Positions 1 through 7,098 of a DNA stretch of 64,000 nt are shown piece by piece. The stretch's first letter is position 1. Every line of letters begins with the position of its first letter. The position numbers were made by a program, and so were the translations under genes. The notes beneath the pieces were generated by a model, which saw only the letters and a program-made list of their open reading frames with translations, was not told where the DNA came from and made no database searches. Source of the stretch: Arthrobacter sp. B3I9 (GTDB lineage Bacteria > Actinomycetota > Actinomycetes > Actinomycetales > Micrococcaceae); assembly GCF_030816935.1 (NCBI RefSeq), contig NZ_JAUSYO010000001.1, forward strand, positions 1,240,001 through 1,304,000, written 5' to 3'.

Positions 1-1
1 C

Positions 2-121
2 CGGCTCGTGGTCCTCCGCGGCGAAACCCTGGACCTTCCGGCGGCCCTAGGGATCGGCCTGGCCCCGGTCTCGGCAGTAGGTTCGTTGGCATACTTCATA
101 GACAAACTACTCATGTACTAA
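2..121 (+). CDS. C-terminal fragment of an unknown protein, 5' end outside the window
   Basis: An open frame enters from the left edge and stops at TAA 119-121, giving 39 residues. The last 25 are hydrophobic (AALGIGLAPVSAVGSLAYF, then IDKLLMY), so the protein may end in a membrane segment. Third codon positions are mostly G or C at first and less so near the end. No family is recognised from so short a tail. The next gene starts 17 bases downstream, so they could be cotranscribed. Confidence 0.4.
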   Translation, partial: RLVVLRGETLDLPAALGIGLAPVSAVGSLAYFIDKLLMY

Positions 122-138
122 CGCGTTAGGATGGCATC

Positions 139-252
139 ATGTCCGTACTTGCATTTGAGATTTTCTTCCTTGTCCTGCTTGGGATCGCCAGCATCTCGAT
201 GGCCTGGTTCGCAGGCTTTGTGGTCTACCGCCTCTTCAAGGGCCAGAAGTAA
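139..252 (+). CDS. Small single-span membrane protein, 37 aa
   Basis: The ATG at 139 gives 37 residues: an uninterrupted hydrophobic stretch (about residues 4-30, FEIFFLVLLGIASISMAWF and on) followed by the basic tail YRLFKGQK. This is the layout of a single transmembrane peptide with a cytoplasmic positive tail. A weak Shine-Dalgarno (TTAGGA, 126-131) lies 7 bases upstream. It sits between the partial gene at the window edge and the nitrobindin-like gene in the same direction. Function is unknown. A chance ORF is possible, but the clean topology and tight spacing argue for a real gene. Confidence 0.55.
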   Translation: MSVLAFEIFFLVLLGIASISMAWFAGFVVYRLFKGQK

Positions 253-305
253 CCCGCCAGAAGCGGATATCCGTCCAGAACCCGTAGTTTCCAGAGGTAG
301 CTGCC

Positions 306-920
306 GTGCCTATTGAAATTCCTACAGATCTGACACCGGAAATCGTTCCGCTGTCCTGGCTCATCGGTGAGTGGGAGGGCAGGGGCCGCCTCGGTGCGGG
401 GGACCAGGATTCCGAGCACTTCCTGCAACACGTCTCCTTCACCCACAACGGACTGCCGTACCTCCAGTACCGTGCCGAGAGCTGGCTGACCGACGACGAG
501 GGCACCAGGCTGCGTCCGCTCACGGTCGAAACCGGTTTCTGGGCACTGGAACGCAAGCAGCGCGAGGAAGACAGCGGGCCGGGTCTGATTCCCGGCGACA
601 TTGTTCCGGTCCTCAGGAGCGCCGAAGAGGTGGAGGCCCTGCGCAACAGCGACGGGGGCTTCGACATTTCGGTGTCCATCGGCCACCCCGGCGGGATCTC
701 GGAGCTGTATTACGGCCAGATCAAGGGTCCCCAGATCCAGCTGAGCACGGACATGGTCATGCGGGGAAGCCACTCCAAGGAATACACGGCCGCCACGCGG
801 ATCTTCGGGCTCGTCGAGGGCCAGCTGCTGTGGCGATGGGATGTGGCAAGCGGCAAGAACTCCGGGCCCGGAGGCGGGCTGGAGGCCCATGCCTCCGCCA
901 TCCTGGCCAAGGTCGGCTGA
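306..920 (+). CDS. Nitrobindin-like heme-binding beta-barrel protein (FABP/THAP4 family)
   Basis: 204 residues from GTG 306, preceded by AGAGG. The N-terminal GEWEGRGR segment (about residues 22-29) matches the G-x-W-x-G-x-G signature of the nitrobindin/FABP family, and ETGFWALE and LLWRWDV are strand segments of the barrel. A histidine ten residues from the end (H195, in EAHASAIL) sits where the family places the proximal heme ligand. Family members bind ferric heme and isomerise peroxynitrite or bind NO. The substrate here is inferred from the family. The flavodoxin-fold gene follows after 8 bases. Confidence 0.85.
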   Translation: MPIEIPTDLTPEIVPLSWLIGEWEGRGRLGAGDQDSEHFLQHVSFTHNGLPYLQYRAESWLTDDEGTRLRPLTVETGFWALERKQREEDSGPGLIPGDIVPVLRSAEEVEALRNSDGGFDISVSIGHPGGISELYYGQIKGPQIQLSTDMVMRGSHSKEYTAATRIFGLVEGQLLWRWDVASGKNSGPGGGLEAHASAILAKVG

Positions 921-928
921 CCGCCACC

Positions 929-1639
929 GTGGAGAAGGGGAGCTACAGCGACCTTAATGCTGTGTTCTTCAACGGCACCCTCAAGAGATCGCCCCAGACG
1001 TCCAACACGCAGGGGCTGATTGACCTTAGCCGCGGCATCATGGAAAAGCAGGGGGTCACCACGCAGGTGATCCGCACTGTGGACCACGACATTGCCAGCG
1101 GTGTCTATCCGGACATGCGGGAGTACGGCTGGGCAAGCGATGAGTGGCCCGAGCTCTACCCCGCGGTCCAGGCGGCCGACATCGTGGTCGTGGCGGGACC
1201 GATCTGGCTGGGCGACAATTCCTCGCAGACCAAGAAGCTGATCGAGCGGCTCTACGCGCATTCCGGCCAGCTGAACGAGAAGGGCCAATGGGCTTTTTAT
1301 CCCAAGGTCGGAGGCTGCCTCATCACCGGCAACGAGGACGGCATCAAACACTGCTCCTCGAACGTCCTCTACAGCCTCCAGCACATCGGCTTCACCGTCC
1401 CGCCGCAGGCCGACGCCGGCTGGATCGGCCCGGTCGGACCCGGGCCCAGCTACCTCGACGAAGGCTCCGGAGGCCCGGAAAGCGACTTCACCAACCGCAA
1501 CACCACGTTCATGACCTGGAATCTGCTGCACCTGGCCCGGATCCTCAAGGATGCCGGCGGCTATCCCGCCTACGGCAATCTGCCCGAGGCCTGGAAGGCC
1601 GGTACACGCTTCGACTTCGAGAATCCGGAATACCGCTAG
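929..1639 (+). CDS. Flavodoxin-fold NADPH-dependent FMN reductase family protein
   Basis: 236 residues from GTG 929, the first start after the preceding stop; GTG 962 is an alternative that would cut into the first beta strand. The start NAVFFNGTLKRSPQTSNTQ is the phosphate-binding loop of flavodoxin-like quinone/FMN reductases (F-x-G-T/S-x-R). The later stretches ADIVVVAGPIWLGDNSSQ and YPKVGGCLITGNEDG fit strands 3 and 4 and their flavin-contacting loops. Probably a cytoplasmic oxidoreductase using FMN and NAD(P)H; the electron acceptor cannot be told. It lies between the nitrobindin-like and YgfZ genes, all in one direction with gaps of 8 and 22 bases. Confidence 0.75.
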   Translation: MEKGSYSDLNAVFFNGTLKRSPQTSNTQGLIDLSRGIMEKQGVTTQVIRTVDHDIASGVYPDMREYGWASDEWPELYPAVQAADIVVVAGPIWLGDNSSQTKKLIERLYAHSGQLNEKGQWAFYPKVGGCLITGNEDGIKHCSSNVLYSLQHIGFTVPPQADAGWIGPVGPGPSYLDEGSGGPESDFTNRNTTFMTWNLLHLARILKDAGGYPAYGNLPEAWKAGTRFDFENPEYR

Positions 1640-1661
1640 GCCGGAAGGACTTCTACTACAT

Positions 1662-2744
1662 ATGACTACCAAGAGCCCCCTGTTGTCGCGCCCGGGCGCG
1701 GTGGAAGCCGGCGGTGCCGATGCCGGCGTCGCGTCCCACTACGGTGAGCCGCTGCGCGAGCAGCGGTCGCTGGCCGCCGGAACCGCCGTCGTCGACCTGT
1801 CCCACCGCGGCGTCGTCACCGTCAGCGGGCCGGACCGCCTGAGCTGGCTCAACACGCTTTCCTCGCAACAGGTCACGAACCTGGCGGCCGGCCAGTCCAC
1901 CGAGCTGCTCCTGCTGAGCGTGCAGGGCAGGATTGAGTACGACGCCCGGGTAGTGGACGACGGCGGCACCACCTGGCTGATCGTCGAGGCCGCCGAGGCG
2001 GCTCCCCTCGCTGAGTGGCTGACCAAGATGAAGTTCATGCTCCGGGTCGAGATCGCGGACGTGTCGGCGGAATGGGCCGTCCTGGGTTCCACCCGGCCGA
2101 TCCCCGAGTGGTCCTCGCTGCAGGTGTGGGAAGACCCCTGGCCGCACATCGGCGCCGGCGGCTACTCCTACGCCGCGGTCGGCGAGGAGTCCCACCCGGG
2201 CCTGGAACGGCCCTGGTTCGAGTACCTGGTCCCGGCCGCCGAGCTCGAGGCCACGGTGGACGGGCGTCCGCTGGCCGGCGTCTGGGCCGCCGAGGCGCTG
2301 CGGATCGCGGCGTGGCGGCCGCGCTGGGGCGCGGAGACCGACGACAAGACCATTCCGCATGAGCTGGACCTGCTGCGTACCGCCGTCCACCTGGCCAAGG
2401 GCTGCTACAAGGGCCAGGAAACCATCGCCCGCGTCCACAACCTTGGCCATCCGCCACGGCGGCTCGTGTTCCTGCAGCTGGACGGCTCCCAGCACACCAT
2501 GCCGGCCGTGGGCAGCGAGGTCCGGGCCGGTGACCGCAGGGTGGGCGCCGTGACGTCGGTGGCCCAGCACTACGAGATGGGTCCGGTGGCCCTGGCTGTC
2601 ATCAAGCGGTCCGTCGCCCCGGATGAGGTCCTGACCGTCCTTGACGGGGACGAACCCTACACTGCGGCCCAGGAAGTGATCGTGGCTCCCGACGCCGGCC
2701 AGGTAGTGGGCCGCCAGACCGGATTCCTCAGGGGGACACGGTGA
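1662..2744 (+). CDS. ygfZ: YgfZ/GcvT-like folate-binding protein
   Basis: 360 residues from ATG 1662, just after GGAAGGA. The signature KGCYKGQE begins at Lys246 and is the hallmark of YgfZ proteins (K-G-C-F/Y-x-G-Q-E), with Cys248 as its conserved cysteine. The N-terminal half (HRGVVTVSGPDRLSWLNTL) is the GcvT-like folate-binding fold. In bacteria YgfZ uses tetrahydrofolate to support synthesis or repair of certain iron-sulfur clusters. The stop overlaps the next start by four bases (GTGA, 2741-2744), so translation is probably coupled to the ankyrin gene. Confidence 0.88.
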   Translation: MTTKSPLLSRPGAVEAGGADAGVASHYGEPLREQRSLAAGTAVVDLSHRGVVTVSGPDRLSWLNTLSSQQVTNLAAGQSTELLLLSVQGRIEYDARVVDDGGTTWLIVEAAEAAPLAEWLTKMKFMLRVEIADVSAEWAVLGSTRPIPEWSSLQVWEDPWPHIGAGGYSYAAVGEESHPGLERPWFEYLVPAAELEATVDGRPLAGVWAAEALRIAAWRPRWGAETDDKTIPHELDLLRTAVHLAKGCYKGQETIARVHNLGHPPRRLVFLQLDGSQHTMPAVGSEVRAGDRRVGAVTSVAQHYEMGPVALAVIKRSVAPDEVLTVLDGDEPYTAAQEVIVAPDAGQVVGRQTGFLRGTR

Positions 2745-3136
2745 CCGCCGGAAACAGTGCGCCGGACAGCGAGACGCTCGCCTTGGCCCATGCCCTCTTC
2801 GACGCCGCGCGGGAAGGCAACTCGGGGCTACTCGGCAGTTACCTGGCCGCCGGGGCGCCTGCCGGGCTGACCAATGCCGCGGGGGATTCGCTGCTGATGC
2901 TGGCGGCCTACCACGGCCATGCCGACGCGGTCCGGCTGATCCTGCAGCACGGCGGCGACGCCAATGCCGCCAACGACCGTGGCCAGACCCCGCTCGCGGG
3001 AGCCGTCTTCAAGGGCTACGCCGACGTCGTGCAGGCCCTGGTGGAGGCCGGTGCTGATCCGGACGCGGGAACGCCGTCCGCCCGGGCCGCGGCGCAGATG
3101 TTCGCCCGCGCGGACCTTTTGGCCCTGCTCGGCTGA
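2741..3136 (+). CDS. Ankyrin-repeat protein
   Basis: 131 residues from GTG 2741, overlapping ygfZ by four bases. It carries roughly three ankyrin repeats: NAAGDSLLMLAAYHGHADAV (about residues 45-65), NDRGQTPLAGAVFKGYADVV (about 78-98), and a less regular N-terminal one. These helix-turn-helix modules mediate protein binding, so a partner rather than a reaction is expected; no partner is visible. The overlap with ygfZ suggests the two products work together or are needed in matched amounts. Confidence 0.85.
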   Translation: MTAGNSAPDSETLALAHALFDAAREGNSGLLGSYLAAGAPAGLTNAAGDSLLMLAAYHGHADAVRLILQHGGDANAANDRGQTPLAGAVFKGYADVVQALVEAGADPDAGTPSARAAAQMFARADLLALLG

Positions 3137-3191
3137 GCTGTCGCCCGGGCTAAACCCTGGCCCCGATGTTCCTCGTCGCCTTGCGTGTCAA

Positions 3192-3221
3192 TATTCCATG
3201 TGGAATAGTTCTCGTGGAATA
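3192..3221. promoter_or_regulatory. Palindromic operator candidate upstream of the PadR gene
   Basis: TATTCCA (3192-3198) and TGGAATA (3201-3207) form a perfect inverted repeat with a TG centre, and a third TGGAATA lies at 3215-3221, 14 bases further along. The cluster is about 90 bases upstream of the PadR start in a 176-base gap with no gene. PadR-family repressors bind short inverted repeats in their own promoters, so autoregulation is inferred. A clear -35/-10 pair is not visible. Confidence 0.5.
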
Positions 3222-3312
3222 GGTGTCCCGCCGAGGGACACCACGCGGCGCCGGGAGCGCCCCGTCCAGCGCGTGGAAGCCGCGTCCACCAGTGGAAAAG
3301 GATGACCGCACC

Positions 3313-3876
3313 ATGGCCCGAGCCGCGACCCTGACCCCTCTGGGCGTAGCCGCACTCTCCCTGCTGGTCGAAGAGCCCATGCACCCTTATGAGATGTACC
3401 AGCTGCTGGTGGCCCGGCATGAGGACCGGCTCGTCAAGGTCCGCCCCGGCACCCTCTACCACGCCGTGGGCCGGCTGGAAGAGCAGGGGCTCGTTGAAGC
3501 CACCGGAACGGACCGCGAGGGCAACCGTCCGGAACGGACCACGTACAAAGTCTCCCCGGCCGGCCGGGAAGCGCTGACCCGGTGGATCCAGGACATGCTC
3601 GCCGTGCCGGTGAACGAGTACCCTGCCTTCCCGCTGGCGGTGTCCGAGGCGTACAACCTGCCGGCCGGCGTCGTCGTCGAACTGCTTGACCGCCGCCTCA
3701 GCGAACTGGAGGGGCAGCGGAAGCTGCTCATCGCCTCCCAGGAGAAGGTGCGGGCCAAAGGGGTCGACCGCAAGTACTTGATCGACCTGGAGTACCAGCA
3801 AACGATGCTCGGCGCCGAGATCGGCTGGATCCAGGGCCTGCAGGACGAGCTCGGCACCGGCCGGCTGTCCTGGTGA
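3313..3876 (+). CDS. PadR-family transcriptional regulator
   Basis: 187 residues from ATG 3313, which has AAAAGGA upstream; an in-frame GTG at 3286 is less likely. Residues 5-75 form the PadR winged helix (LTPLGVAALSLLVEEPMHPY, then VRPGTLYHAVGRLEEQGLVE), and the remainder is the helical Vir_act_alpha_C dimerisation region (LLDRRLSELEGQRKLL). It is followed by a DHA2 drug exporter after 74 bases, the common pairing in which the regulator senses an exported compound and represses the pump. A palindrome upstream is a likely operator. Confidence 0.88.
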   Translation: MARAATLTPLGVAALSLLVEEPMHPYEMYQLLVARHEDRLVKVRPGTLYHAVGRLEEQGLVEATGTDREGNRPERTTYKVSPAGREALTRWIQDMLAVPVNEYPAFPLAVSEAYNLPAGVVVELLDRRLSELEGQRKLLIASQEKVRAKGVDRKYLIDLEYQQTMLGAEIGWIQGLQDELGTGRLSW

Positions 3877-3950
3877 CGGCATTCCCGGACCGGGCCGCCC
3901 CCCATCACTTATTCCCACCAACCAATCCCACCAGCACCTTAAGGAACCCT

Positions 3951-5783
3951 ATGGAAAACGTAGCCAGGCCGTGGCCGGCACTCTGGTCCCTGGTGATCGG
4001 CTTCTTCATGATCCTGATCGACACCACCATCGTTTCGGTGGCCAACCCGCGGATCATGGAAGGCCTCAATGCCGACATCAACTCGGTGATCTGGGTGACC
4101 AGCGCCTATCTGCTCGCCTACGCCGTTCCGCTGCTGATCACCGGCAGGCTGGGTGACCGCTTCGGCCCCAAGAAGCTCTACCTGAGCGGGCTGGTGGTCT
4201 TCACCCTTGCCTCGCTCTGGTGCGGCCTCTCCGGCGACGTGCAGACACTCATCGTCGCACGGGTCCTCCAGGGGTTCGGCGCGGCAATGATGACACCGCA
4301 GACGATGGCCGTTATCACCCGCATCTTCCCGCCGGACCGCCGCGGCGCCGCAATGGGCATCTGGGGTGCAACGGCAGGCGTCGCCACCCTCGTGGGCCCG
4401 ATCCTCGGCGGCGTCCTGGTGGACGGGCTCGGCTGGCAATGGATCTTCTTCATCAACGTCCCGGTGGGTATCACCGGTTTCGTCCTCGCCTTGCGCTTCG
4501 TGCCTGCACTGACCACGCACCCGCACAAATTCGACATTCCCGGGGTGCTGCTCAGCGCCGTCGGCCTCTTCCTGCTGGTCTTCGGCATCCAGGAGGGCGA
4601 GACCTATGACTGGGGGACCATCACAGGGCCGATCACCGTCTGGGGCCTCATCATCTGCGGCCTCGTGGTTCTGGCCGGCTTCGTGGTGTGGCAGCGGTAC
4701 AACAAGGGCGAGCCCCTGCTTCCGCTTTCCCTCTTCCGGGACCGGAACTTCTCCCTTGCCAACATCGGCATCACGACCGTCGGTTTTACGGTGACCGCCT
4801 TCAGCCTGCCGCTGATCTTCTACTACCAGATCGTCCGCGGCCTCACGCCGACCCAGTCCGCGCTGATGATGGTTCCGATGGCCGTCATCTCGGGCGGACT
4901 CGCCCCCGTGGTCGGCAAGATCATCGACCGCGTCAACCCGAAGTACATCACGGCAACCGGGCTGGTCCTGATGTCCGTGGCGCTGTTCTGGAACGCCTCC
5001 CTGATGCACCCGGACACGCCGATCTGGCTGTTCCTGCTGCCCAGCGCCGTACTTGGCTTTGCCAACGCCGGAATCTGGGCGCCGCTGAGCACCACCGCCA
5101 CCCGGAACCTCCCGCCCCGCCAGGCCGGAGCCGGTGCAGGCGTCTACAACACAACCCGCCAGATCGGAGCCGTGCTGGGCAGCGCCGCCATCGCGGTCCT
5201 GATTCAGGCACGGCTCGCGGCGGAACTCCCGGCAGCACCGGGGGGCGCGGCCAGCTCGGGCGAGGCGAGCCCGATGTCGTTCGGCGGAAGCCTGCCTGAG
5301 GCCCTGCACGCGGGATTCTCGACGGCGATGGGCCAGTCCATCCTGCTGCCGGCAGCCGTCATCCTGCTCGGCGCGGCGGTGGCCCTGTTCTTCGCCAAAC
5401 CCCAGCCGGCGCAAAACTGGGGTGCCGCTCCGGGTCAGCGACCGGAAGGCGCGGCCTCACCGGGGGAACAGGCTGCCAGGCGGCGCTGGCGACGTTGGTG
5501 GGGCTGGCGCTGGCGCCCGGCGTCCGGCGCTGGCTGGCGCGCCCGGCATCCGGATCAGCCCAGCAGGACGCTGGTCTGGATGCCGCCGGCGGCGAAGCCG
5601 AGGCTCCTGGCGATCGCCAGGGAACCCTTGTTGCTGACATCGGAGCGCCACTGCAGCGTCAGGCCGGATGTGAGTGCCTCGTGGGCGGCGATTGAGGCAG
5701 CCAGCGAGCCCAGCCCCTGGCGCCGCCACTCAGGAGCGACCAGCACGCCCATGTGCGCCAGGATCCCTTCCCATTCTGTGTAG
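3951..5783 (+). CDS. DHA2-family MFS multidrug exporter with unusual C-terminal extension
   Basis: 610 residues from ATG 3951, preceded by AAGGAA. About 14 transmembrane segments, with motif A (GRLGDRFGPKKLYLSGL) and motif C (GATAGVATLVGPILGGVLVDG), place it in the drug:H+ antiporter-2 family of the plasma membrane. The recognisable protein ends near FFAKPQPAQNW (about residue 490). The remaining 120 residues are Arg/Trp/Ser-rich, and the ORF runs 229 bases antisense into the GNAT gene, so a lost stop or a frameshift near 5400-5550 is likely. Substrate unknown; regulation by the upstream PadR protein is inferred. Confidence 0.82.
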   Translation: MENVARPWPALWSLVIGFFMILIDTTIVSVANPRIMEGLNADINSVIWVTSAYLLAYAVPLLITGRLGDRFGPKKLYLSGLVVFTLASLWCGLSGDVQTLIVARVLQGFGAAMMTPQTMAVITRIFPPDRRGAAMGIWGATAGVATLVGPILGGVLVDGLGWQWIFFINVPVGITGFVLALRFVPALTTHPHKFDIPGVLLSAVGLFLLVFGIQEGETYDWGTITGPITVWGLIICGLVVLAGFVVWQRYNKGEPLLPLSLFRDRNFSLANIGITTVGFTVTAFSLPLIFYYQIVRGLTPTQSALMMVPMAVISGGLAPVVGKIIDRVNPKYITATGLVLMSVALFWNASLMHPDTPIWLFLLPSAVLGFANAGIWAPLSTTATRNLPPRQAGAGAGVYNTTRQIGAVLGSAAIAVLIQARLAAELPAAPGGAASSGEASPMSFGGSLPEALHAGFSTAMGQSILLPAAVILLGAAVALFFAKPQPAQNWGAAPGQRPEGAASPGEQAARRRWRRWWGWRWRPASGAGWRARHPDQPSRTLVWMPPAAKPRLLAIAREPLLLTSERHCSVRPDVSASWAAIEAASEPSPWRRHSGATSTPMCARIPSHSV

Positions 5784-6265
5784 GCACCGCACGCCACCGG
5801 CGTCCTGCGGCCGTCCTCCAAGTGCAGAATCGTAAACCGGTGCTCGAGCTCTGACAGGCCCACTTCGTTGACATCATCCGGTGGACAGGCCGCTTCGAGT
5901 TCGACCGCTTCCGGGTTGCCGTGGGAGACGGTCAGGTCCTCTGAGGGCTGCGCCAGGGGCAGATCGTCCGCGAAGAAGAGTGCCGCTGCGCCAAGCCCGT
6001 GCCCGCCGTGGTTCCGGGTGATGGTCAAGAGGGTGACGTGCTGTGCGAGCTCTTCGTCGGGCAGCCCGGCGGCGGCATCGAGCGCCCACTGCGGGCCCAC
6101 CAGGGCCGAGTTCCCGAACAGGCGGATGAAGTCGACCGTACGCCGGGACTCATCAGCCCGGGTGAGGCGCCTGCCGGCGGACGCGGCGAAGTCGCCGTCG
6201 TCGAATCCCAGATTGCGCGCCCACGCGAGCTGGATAATGTCAGCGGAACCGGGCTCAAGACTCAT
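5555..6265 (-). CDS. GNAT-family N-acetyltransferase
   Basis: 236 residues on the minus strand. The acetyl-CoA pyrophosphate-binding motif A is visible as VLVAPEWRRQGLGSLAASIA (R-R-Q-G-L-G, about residues 174-193), followed by SNKGSLAIARSLGF, the typical motif B region. The N-terminal half is less conserved and may be a degenerate second GNAT fold. Substrate cannot be predicted. Its start faces the CATG repeat array, so any promoter must lie in or next to the repeats. The 3' end overlaps the doubtful extension of the MFS gene. Confidence 0.8.
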   Translation of the reverse strand: MSLEPGSADIIQLAWARNLGFDDGDFAASAGRRLTRADESRRTVDFIRLFGNSALVGPQWALDAAAGLPDEELAQHVTLLTITRNHGGHGLGAAALFFADDLPLAQPSEDLTVSHGNPEAVELEAACPPDDVNEVGLSELEHRFTILHLEDGRRTPVACGAYTEWEGILAHMGVLVAPEWRRQGLGSLAASIAAHEALTSGLTLQWRSDVSNKGSLAIARSLGFAAGGIQTSVLLG

Positions 6266-6318
6266 GCCTCAACCCTACCCACCGCCGGCCACGGCTCAGC
6301 GGAAGAGGGCTGCTGCCT

Positions 6319-6747
6319 CGGGCTCCAGCGGCCCGGAAGCGAGGGGCATGTCCAATCCAAGTGCCCAGGTGCGAGGGGCATGCCCAGTCCAGGGCCAGGT
6401 GCGAGGGGCATGTCCAATCCAAGTGCCCAGGTGCGAGGGGCATGTCCAATCCAAGTGCCCAGGTGAGAGGGACATGCCCAGTCCAGGGCCAGGTGCGAGG
6501 GACATGCCCAGTCCAGGGCCAGGTGCGAGGGGCATGTCCAATCCAAGTGCCCAGGTGAGAGGGACATGCCGGGCTCCAGCGGCCCGGAAGCGAGGGGCAT
6601 GTCCAATCCAAGTGCCCAGGTGAGAGGGACATGCCCAGTCCAGGGCCAGGTGCGAGGGGCATGTCCAATCCAAGTGCCCAGGTGAGAGGGACATGCCCAG
6701 TCCAGGGCCAGGTGCGAGGGGCATGTCCAATCCAAGTTGCCCGGTGC
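6319..6747. repeat. Tandem array of 13 CATG-core units of 30-33 bp
   Basis: Units begin GAGGGRCATG and start at 6341, 6373, 6403, 6435, 6467, 6497, 6527, 6559, 6592, 6624, 6654, 6686 and 6716. Type A (32 bp) continues TCCAATCCAAGTGCCCAGGTG; type B (30 bp) continues CCCAGTCCAGGGCCAGGTGC. One 33-bp type C unit (6559) instead ends in 22 bases identical to the array's left flank (6319-6340). The order is ABAABBACABABA. There are no unique spacers, so it is not CRISPR. Unit lengths are not multiples of three overall, so it is unlikely to code. It fills the gap between the GNAT start and the pfkA end. Confidence 0.9.
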
Positions 6748-7021
6748 GAGGGACATGCTCAGTCCTCGTGCCCAGGAATGGACATAACCCCACTATGCCC
6801 ATTGGGCGGTGAAGGCGGGGAGCATGTCCCTCGGCGAACGGGAGTAGAGCCGGACATGCCCAGCCAAAAGTGGGTACGCCGGACATGCCCAGTCCAGGGC
6901 CAGAGGCGAGGAACATGCTCAGTCTTCGTGCCCAGGAATGGACACAACCCCACTATGCGCATTGGGCCGTGAAGGCGAGGAGCATGTCCCTCGGCGAAGG
7001 GGATGAAAGTGGGACATGTCC
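6748..7021. repeat. Degenerate continuation of the CATG array with two long direct repeats
   Basis: About 98 bases at 6746-6843 recur with a few substitutions at 6906-7003, exactly 160 bases further on; both contain GTGCCCAGGAATGGACA and ATTGGGC. The segment between them holds two more cores (GGACATGCCC at 6852 and 6881). The last core, GGACATGTCC at 7012-7021, is a perfect palindrome. No gene is supported here: ORFs run in several frames only because the repeats lack stops. Confidence 0.8.
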
Positions 7022-7098
7022 ACTCGTCAGACTGAACTGGTCCCCGACCGCCCCGAGGAAGTGCGCTGTTCGCGGCTTCTTCTCGGAGCGGGACGGGC

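Noticed and set aside
3901..3950. A second PadR operator before the MFS gene
   Set aside because: The 74-base gap has CCAAT-like repeats (CCACCAACCAATCCCACC) but no inverted repeat matching TATTCCA/TGGAATA.
6341..6747. CRISPR array
   Set aside because: Units are contiguous with no unique spacers, and no cas gene is present.
6255..6916. Overlapping minus-strand frames with repeated W/C/H motifs in the CATG array
   Set aside because: The repeat units are 30, 32 and 33 bp, so any one frame changes its reading between units; the frames are open only because the repeats lack stop codons on that strand.
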